Below, piece after piece: positions 57,135-64,000 of a stretch of 64,000 nucleotides of DNA. A program made the translations under genes and the position numbers. Numbering within the stretch: position 1 is the first letter of the stretch; each line of letters begins with the position of its first letter. The notes under the pieces were generated by a model. The model did no database searches. It was given only the letters and a program-made list of their open reading frames with translations, and was not told where the DNA came from. Location of the stretch: NCBI RefSeq assembly GCF_030272615.1, contig NC_081414.1, positions 47,110,501-47,174,500 on the forward strand. Direction: 5' to 3'. This stretch comes from Cryptomeria japonica. Its lineage: Eukaryota; Streptophyta; Pinopsida; Cupressales; Cupressaceae.

Positions 57135-59353
57135 GAACTAGATATTGACCAAGATGTTTGAGACTAGATGAAAATGAAAAGAGTATTGAAGACCAAGAGT
57201 TTGGATGGAATGTAAATGAATCTGAGGTGTACTTGCAATGTCCAAAATGTGAGACCAAGTATGTATGTAGTAGATTAGGTGTGGCTTCCAAAGAGAGGAT
57301 AGTTTCTCTTGATGAGGTAAGTTGAACTTGACTCTAAGTAAGACCAAATGAGACCCAAAGGTGATAGACCTTGATGAGGGACCACTTAACAAAATGTTGT
57401 TGTATGTAGTGTGTTGACAAAGCAAGATGAGGACAAGCAAGTGACCTTTTGACTCAAGTTTAGACAAATGTGAATGTAATGTGAGGTGTAAAGAAATGAT
57501 GGACTTTGTGAGACCCAAAGATAGGTTGAATGCTAGGTGAAAACCTAAAGAGATAACCTAAGAAGCTCAAGAATTTCAAAACTGATTGTGTTTGTTTGCT
57601 AGACTGTAAAAGTTTTTCAATTTTGAACACAGATGCACCCGTATACTACACAGACATGATTTCCTAACGTAGACGTGGTTCTATTTAACACAGACGTGTT
57701 TCTAAGATTTTGTCAATGCAATGTTGATTCTGGGAACACAGACGCATTTCTGCCCTTCACAGATGTAGTTATATCAGACACAGACTCATTTCTACAAAAT
57801 TTGTGCAATTTTTTTCAATCTGTGAAGTTGCTTTGTTGTGACCAAATCTGAATGTTTGACTTTTTTTTTGTGACAAGAGGACACAGTGTTGATGAGGACT
57901 CAATGTCTAGATTCAAAAATATGACTCAAAGAAAGTGTGTTGTTTGTTGTAAAAATGTTTTGCATACACTTGAAGACACAAAAGACACAATGTTTTGTTG
58001 TTTGGTCTTGAATGTTTTGAATGTTCAAAATAAGTCAAGCACAATTTTTATGGCTGGCCAAGACAATAGTTGTTGATCCCACATGGGGTTTTACCCCCAA
58101 GGCTACACTATTCAGAGCAGATACTTAGATGCTTGACCTCACTAGCTCCACCCTTGGCACTCACTTCTCGGGTCAGCCAAGCATCAACCCCCACGAAAAC
58201 TCCCTGTGGTGAACTTTGTATCTCTACTAAGAACCGTATGTGTGTGGGCCGCTACTAGAGGTCCGACCTCTTGCCCCAACAACTAGAAGGATTTGGGCTT
58301 CTAAAACAAAAAGGTGCTAGTAAGGGCATCCACTTGTGTGGCCATACATGCGGCACTTTCAGCTCTGTAAATATAGAAGGCTCCCAGCCGATAGGGGTTA
58401 CGCCCTACAAATGATCAAATAAATTTGATCAAACGGGTTTATGGGGAGACATAGTGTCGGTATGAACTAATCAACACATGTTATTCATAGTTTTCACCAT
58501 GAATACAATTATTTATAGTGGTTTGGAAGAAGATGGCTTTTCTTTTGCTACCACTTGGGTCATTCTCTCCTCACTAGTAGTCCTAATGACCACACGGGGA
58601 GACAGGCCCTCTAAAGATGAAACAAAAAAAGCCTATTGCTCAAGACACAAAAGACAATGATTCAATTTTAGTGCACCAATTGAAGTGTTTGCTAGTCTAT
58701 GAAAACAAGGCACACAATAAAAAAATCCAAAAACCCTTGCTAAGGTCCTACAACAAAGATTTGTTAGTAGTTTGGATTGTTGTAAATAATCACCCCTTCC
58801 TGCAAGCACACAAGTTACGTAAATTTTAGATCCAAAAGAATTTGTGAAAATAGGAGCCTTCAACAAAATGATTTTGCTTTCAAGGCAAGTTGCACCAATT
58901 TCATTAGCTAGATTTGCAAATGTTAGCTCAAAATAAACCAGATCTAAAAATAAAACTGAATGACTAAAAACTTGAATCAATAAAAATCCAAAATGCAAAT
59001 AAGTATACACAGACGTGGCTCTCTGACGTAGATGCACTTCTGTGAAACACAGACACGGTTTCAGAACACAGATGTGGCTTCTGGACACAGACGTGCCTAA
59101 AAACACCACAGACGCGACTAAAGAACACAGACGCAGTTTTCAGAATCTACAAAAATAAAATATTGTCGAGGATGTAGATGCGATCCAAGATGTCACAAAC
59201 ATGGCAGAAAACCATAAACGCGATCTGAAAGTATGCAAACGCGAAAATACCAAAATGTCATCGAAAATGTCAGATCTGCAACTTCAAAATACAATATCTG
59301 CAACAAGGATGTTAAATGCAAAAGGGACAAGAGTCCCACTAAGCGTGCCAAAA
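57135..59353 (-). other. Element C 5' untranslated region and candidate primer site
   Basis: 2.2 kb between the 5' LTR and gag with no convincing ORF. Next to the LTR the minus strand reads TTTTGGCACGCTTAGTGG, a candidate primer site (TGGCACGC) for a tRNA ending GCGTGCCA; the tRNA is not identified. CACAGACG-type arrays lie at 57627-57795 and 59007-59246. A GC-richer unique block lies at 58070-58300. Confidence 0.6.
59007..59246 (+). repeat. CACAGACG-type degenerate array near the 5' LTR of C
   Basis: About nine words (CACAGACGTGG, CACAGACACGG, CACAGACGCGA, CACAGACGCAG, AAACGCGA) at about 23-27 base spacing. A similar but sparser set is at 57627-57795. Confidence 0.8.
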
Positions 59354-60134
59354 TGTTTATAGTGAAATGGATACAACAATAACAATATTGGAAGACTAAA
59401 TGAATTCAACCACAAAAACCCTAGCCTAACAACAACAAAGATCCACCATAACATATGAAGATTACCTAAGACAATGTAAATCAAATGAAATCACTAAGAT
59501 TATACCATCACATGTCCAATAGGGTTTGAATCTCCATTCTTCCTATCTCCATTGATCTTGCTTGATATATTTGCTCTCAGATTTTATGTGTGCACAAGAG
59601 CTCAACAAAGAACGGAATGTGGTTGCAAGTAGGATTGCATATGAAAAGCCTAGTGTAGTCAAGTAGTTGGGTCATTAGTTAGGGTTTGATAATGAAGGAA
59701 GCATCTCCTTATATAGAAGACACTATATGAAATGGAGGGATAAGATTGAGAGGTATAAAAGGAGGTCAGCTATGATTAGAGGGTAGGTAAAAGAAATAAT
59801 AAAATAATGAGAGGGGGTAGGTAGTGTATGAATTAAGAGATGAATGACATGTGTCATGGGTAGAAAAGGTTAATGAATTAATTAAATAAATAAAGATTCA
59901 TTTAATTAATAGAGGAAGTGGGATCAATTAAATAAATAAAATATTTATTTAATTTAGGAAAATGATAATTTAAATAAATAAAAGTATTTATTTAAATGAG
60001 AAATAAAGCTAGAAGAGGATAAATGAATTAATTAAATAAATAAAGATTTATTTAATTAATAGAAGAATTTGGCTAAAGTAATTAAATAAATAAAATATTT
60101 ATTTAATTAGACTGGACAATTTTAGGTGTCTACA
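59354..60134 (-). repeat. 5' LTR of Tat element C
   Basis: 781 bases, partner of 43818-44598, with the TATA box at 59707-59716 (minus) and the palindrome array at 59873-60113. Followed by GTTTA. Confidence 0.95.
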
Positions 60135-60139
60135 GTTTA

Positions 60140-61300
60140 TATTGAGCAACCTGATAGATTTTCACTATCAAATGATAAAAACATGATTTGCAGGTTAAAG
60201 AAAACCTTATATGGATTGAAACAGGCACCTAGAGCTTGGTATGCAAGGTTGGAAAAATATCTTATAAAACTTGGTTTCACTAAAGGTAATGCTGACAGTA
60301 ATCTATATTATAGTCACTAATGATGATATACTGATTATTGAGGTCTGTGTTCATGACATCATTTTTGGAGGTGAGGATAAGTTGTGCATGGAATTTTCTA
60401 ATAATATGAAGATTGAATTTGAGATGTCTATGATTGGGGAAATGAAATTTTTCTTAGGTTTGCAAATTACTCAGACTGATAAAGGTATTTTCATCTGCCA
60501 AACTAAGTATGCTAGGGAGTTGTTGAAGAAATTTGGTCTTGAAAATTCTAAACCGGTTGGCACTTCTATGCTTACAAGTGAGAAATTGACAAAGAAAGAT
60601 GAAATAGCACCAGTAAATCCTACAAGATACAAGTCTATGATTGGAGGTTTTCTATATTTGACTCAAACTAGACCGGATATAATGAATGCAGTTTGCATTG
60701 CATAAAGATATCAAAGTGATCCTAGAGAAAATCATGAGAGTGCGGTGAAAAGGATTTTTAGGTACTTACAAGGAACATTTGAATATGGTTTATGGTATCG
60801 TAAAGATGATGACTTTACTTTATGTGCATATACAAATGCAGATTGAGAAGGTGATGTTGATGACTAGAAGAGCACTTTCGATGGATATTTCTTTCTTGGA
60901 AAGAAACTTATTTCATGGATCAACAAGAAATAATCATGTACTTCCTTATCTACTGTTGAAGCTGAGCATGTTGTTGATGCTACTAACTGTACACAAGTTC
61001 TATGGATGAAGCAAATGTTAAAGAACATAAAAGTGCATTGCAATGAACCGGTACTTATTCACTATGATAACTCTACTGCTATAGACATATCAAAGAATCC
61101 AGCATTCCATTCTAAGACAAATTACATATCTATCAAATACAACTTATTGAAAGAAAAGGTGGAAGAAAATGAAGTTAGATTGGTTTATATGAACACTAAA
61201 GAGAAAATTACATACATCTTCACTAAACCTTTGCCTTTAGAATTATTTGAGTACCTCATAGACAGATTAGGGGTTTCTTCCCCTATGGTAGAAAACTGAT
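60140..61300 (+). pseudogene. pol: Element D reverse transcriptase (rest) and RNase H
   Basis: Resumes YIEQPDRFSLSNDKN and LKKTLYGLKQAPRAWYARLEKYL, then a frameshift at about 60315. The active site is altered: CVHDIIFGG where YVDDIIFGG is usual, so both the Tyr and the first Asp are lost. FFLGLQITQTDKGIFI, GFLYLTQTRPDIMNAVC and RYLQGTFEYGLWY follow. RNase H is recognised by STVEAEHVVDATNCTQVLWM, VLIHYDNSTAIDISKNP and IFTKPLPLELFEYL, ending with TGA at 61299. Stops at about 60703, 60845 and 60931. Confidence 0.88.
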
Positions 61301-61655
61301 TGATGCTATTTGGCATCAGTCCAGTATGCATTATCATAGCTATTATTCATTTCGGATTGATGTGGTGATGCTACTACTCAAGGGGAGTAGTTATTCTTGT
61401 GATTCAGTGGTTTATGATTTTTTTTTTATATTTATGTTAGATCTTTGGCATTAGGAGAGATATTCATGTGAAAAAATTAAGGAGTTATATACATTAGGGG
61501 GAGAAATTTACAGAACTTAACTATGATATCATCTACAAGGAGAGTATCAATTAGAACTTCATTGCTATATTCTTGTGTGGGAGATTTGTTTGACATTTCT
61601 TGGCACTTGGATGTTTTTCACACCTTGTGTTGCCATCAATGCCAAAGGGGGAGAT
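61301..61655 (+). other. Element D 3' untranslated region and polypurine tract
   Basis: No ORF with support. The polypurine tract CAAAGGGGGAGAT (61643-61655) abuts the 3' LTR. A second purine-rich run (TTAGGGGGAGAAA) lies at about 61495-61507. Confidence 0.75.
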
Positions 61656-62794
61656 TGTTGGCAATTTGATGGAATTGATGATGTTTTGTCATTGATGTCA
61701 ACACTAGATGCTTTGGTTGTTTACCGATATCTGATTAGTACTGGTAGGATGATTGGTTTTTGGTTGGTAAGATCATGTTGATCTAGTATACACCAATATG
61801 CTTTGGCTTATGGAATTGGCTTAGATATGCTATTCATTCTATTCAGATATATGTTCCGTCAGTTGGTATTGATTTGGTGATCGAATGCTATCTTATATGT
61901 TGGTAAGCCTGGCTTATTGATCCGGTGAGGGTTTCACCGATAGAGCTTTGTTGAAGATGATGATGGTGATTATGTTCGGGCCTTGACTGATTGGAATCAT
62001 TGCTTTAGTGTGTGTGGACCTAAATTGGGTCTGGTGCTATCTAGGTTATGGACCAACTTAATGTAACGCATTGGTGGAATTCCTGATGTGTTTTAGAGAT
62101 GATTTATGGGTTGGCTGATATTGGTTTGGCCTTAGGCCAACATGTTTTATAATTATGTAATAGGTTTTATTATCTGGGTGGCCAACCTAATTGTTTAAGG
62201 TCTAGGGTTTGTATATATATGTGTATGATCTCATTGTAGATCATGGTATGCAAGCAAATAATGTAATAATCATTCATGAAGAGGATTTGGTTGATCATAG
62301 GTGATCGAGTTGGGTTTATGCAAGAGGTTTAAGACCTCGAATATTGAACTTAACCGAAATTGTACTCATGCATAGGAGATGTTATTATTGCAATTCATTC
62401 TTCCTTCAAGATTGTAGTTTGGATTTCTTATGTAGTCATTGAAACTCCTTTTGTAATGATCAGTGTTCTCGAGGCTATTGGTCTTATTGCAAGTGCAAGC
62501 CCCTCAATTTGTAATCACATACTTACTGCAAAAGTATTATCTGACTGTCGATAGGCTTCCCACCATGTTTTTTCCCTTTACCTAGTTTTCCACATACAAA
62601 TCTTGGTGTCATGTGGATGGTAACTATTCTCTAATTGTTGGTTGTGCTTAATTGGTATATCTGTTATTTTGGTAATCGGTTTATGTATTCTGGTAATAAA
62701 TTTTTAAATACTTAAGGTTTCGGTAATCTGGTGACAACTGATTCAACCCCTCGCCCCCCTCTCAGTTGTCCTCTAATTATTTGAACTGTCTAAA
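61656..62794 (+). repeat. 3' LTR of element D
   Basis: Starts TGTTGGCAATTTGATGG; the end has decayed to GTCTAAA. Followed by AAAAT (62795-62799). It contains the empty sites for the B-family solo LTR (about 61849) and for solo LTR F (about 61917). Confidence 0.9.
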
Positions 62795-63053
62795 AAAATA
62801 AACCTAGGTTAATTTTATAATTACCATTTGAAAGGGTAATTAATGCTTTTAAGTGGGGAAATTTTTTTTATTTTTCATAAATGAATTTAATTGACGGACC
62901 TTTTTAATTATTGAGAGATTAATCATTCAAACTTTTCAAACAATTTCATGATCAATCTCCTGAGGGGGCTCACAATCAGGATTTTTATCTCCATTGGGCA
63001 CATTATCGAGACTTGATTTAATCTTTGAAACAATGTTGTCACAATATTATTTC
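62795..63053 (-). promoter_or_regulatory. Promoter region of the antisense PMD gene in element A
   Basis: Between D and the polypurine tract of A. The minus strand is similar to the matching region of C (TGTTTCAAAG, GCCCCCTCAGGAGATTG against GCCCCCTCGAGAGATTG) and has TATAAAA at 62819-62813. Element D is inserted about 13 bases downstream of this TATA box. Confidence 0.5.
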
Positions 63054-63067
63054 AAAGAGGGGCAAAA
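63054..63067 (+). promoter_or_regulatory. Polypurine tract of element A
   Basis: AAAGAGGGGCAAAA, identical to that of C, directly before TGTATACACATAAAATTG. Confidence 0.88.
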
Positions 63068-64000
63068 TGTATACACATAAAATTGTCTATGAGCAATTAA
63101 ATAAATATTTAATATTTATTTAATATTTATTCTTCTATTAAATAGTTAATTTGAAGACTAATTTATTTAATTCATTTCATGTCCTTATATTAATTAATTT
63201 AATTGAAACATTTTATTAATTAATTTGTTATATTCCTTTTCTTCTAATCAATTAATTAAATATATAAATATTTAATTATTCCTCTATCTACTATCTATAG
63301 TCTCATTAATTAAATAATTTCTTAATTATTTAATCTCTTTTCCAACTCACCTTTCATCTCCACATCACTTCTTCTTTGCCAACTCATCCATCATGTGGCT
63401 AAATTAATTCAACAAAATAAAATAAAATAAAATCATTTATTAGCCACTTATCTCCAACTTCCAAAATAAATGAAATATTGTTTATGTACACATATTTCCT
63501 AACCTTTTTCTATATTCTCTCCAACATTCCTATATCTTAGGAGGACTTGAGTCCACTTGTACTCTCATTCCTATATCTTCTCCAATTATCCTATATCATC
63601 TCAAGTCTTCAACTCGATCAGGGTGAGATGAGTGACACTTGTCTTCTCCTTCCCCCTTTTTCTCAACCATCAACTTCTTGCTCATAGCCATCCAATCTGC
63701 AAGATTTGATCATGACCGTTGATCTCTGCCATCTAAGCTTGTGTACTAAAAAATCTATAAAAATGAGGTCTCCTAAGCCATTTTGAAACTAATATACTAA
63801 TAGCTAATCATATAGTCATTCTAGGAGTCTTTATCTTGCATCTGTGAGTTTGAGTTTGAAGCAATTAGCAATTTTAGAATTCTTATCATAACTTAATATC
63901 ATGTTAGCTTAAATCATTTGCATATGCATATCATAGTATCAGTTAAATATCATTCCATTCTTCATATGCCATCTTGGAAGCTACAGTGCTTGTCTGAGAG
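63068..64000 (+). repeat. 3' LTR of element A (cut by the window edge)
   Basis: Begins TGTATACACATAAAATTG, related to the C LTR start TGTAGACACCTAAAATTG. AT-rich palindromic stretches (63090-63330) are followed by a TATA box TATAAAAA at 63756-63763, so U3 lies to the left and R/U5 to the right. At least 933 bases. The end and the target duplication lie outside the window. Confidence 0.8.

Noticed and set aside
58070-58258. 62-codon ORF in a GC-richer block of the C 5' UTR
   Set aside because: No domain and no continuation; the block is probably conserved untranslated sequence of the Tat family.

Overview
The window is plant nuclear DNA: a stack of LTR retrotransposons nested inside one another, with one DNA-transposon end. 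I found no ordinary host gene, rRNA or tRNA gene, or CRISPR array. The element families (Ty3/gypsy Tat with two RNase H domains, Ty3/gypsy chromovirus, Ty1/copia, CACTA, and plant mobile domain cargo) place it in a seed plant with a large repeat-rich genome. A conifer or other gymnosperm is plausible, but the species cannot be read from the sequence.

Layout. Nearly everything lies inside one old Tat-type element, 'A' (+ strand). Its pol runs 6148-8723 and resumes at 23671-24881. An antisense plant mobile domain (PMD) gene follows (exon 2 at 29286-27600, minus strand), then its promoter region and the polypurine tract (63054-63067). The 3' LTR begins at 63068 and runs off the right edge. A is broken by five insertions. 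(1) A CACTA-like transposon end stops at 6147, and on its left is a degenerate minus-strand retroelement 'R' with its 5' LTR at 3917-5140. (2) Chromovirus 'B' (8724-23670, LTRs of about 3.6 kb) sits in the integrase region and itself carries non-autonomous element 'G' (13310-16163). (3) Coding-poor element 'E' (29918-34522, minus). (4) Copia element 'D' (34790-62794, +). D in turn holds a solo LTR of the B family (34990-38901), a copia-type solo LTR 'F' (38975-39784) and a complete second Tat element 'C' (43818-60134, minus). Target-site duplications or empty-site comparisons support B, G, E, D, F, C and the B-family solo LTR.

Coding content. All polyproteins are broken by stops, frameshifts or lost catalytic residues, so these are decayed copies. 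Many stops fit CAG to TAG or CGA to TGA changes, as expected from deamination of methylated cytosine.

Most interesting. Both Tat elements (A and C) carry a PMD gene antisense to the retroelement, between integrase and 3' LTR. Each copy has a TATA box at the matching position near the polypurine tract and a matching splice acceptor; C also shows a phase-matched donor and a branch-point consensus. Inside the C intron is an array of ten short hairpins with a conserved loop (core TGTGATGAACA) whose stems change sequence but mostly keep pairing. This is covariation of the kind expected for a structure kept by selection or by a copying mechanism. A second palindromic array (CTACC...GGTAG units) lies in the LTRs of the B family.
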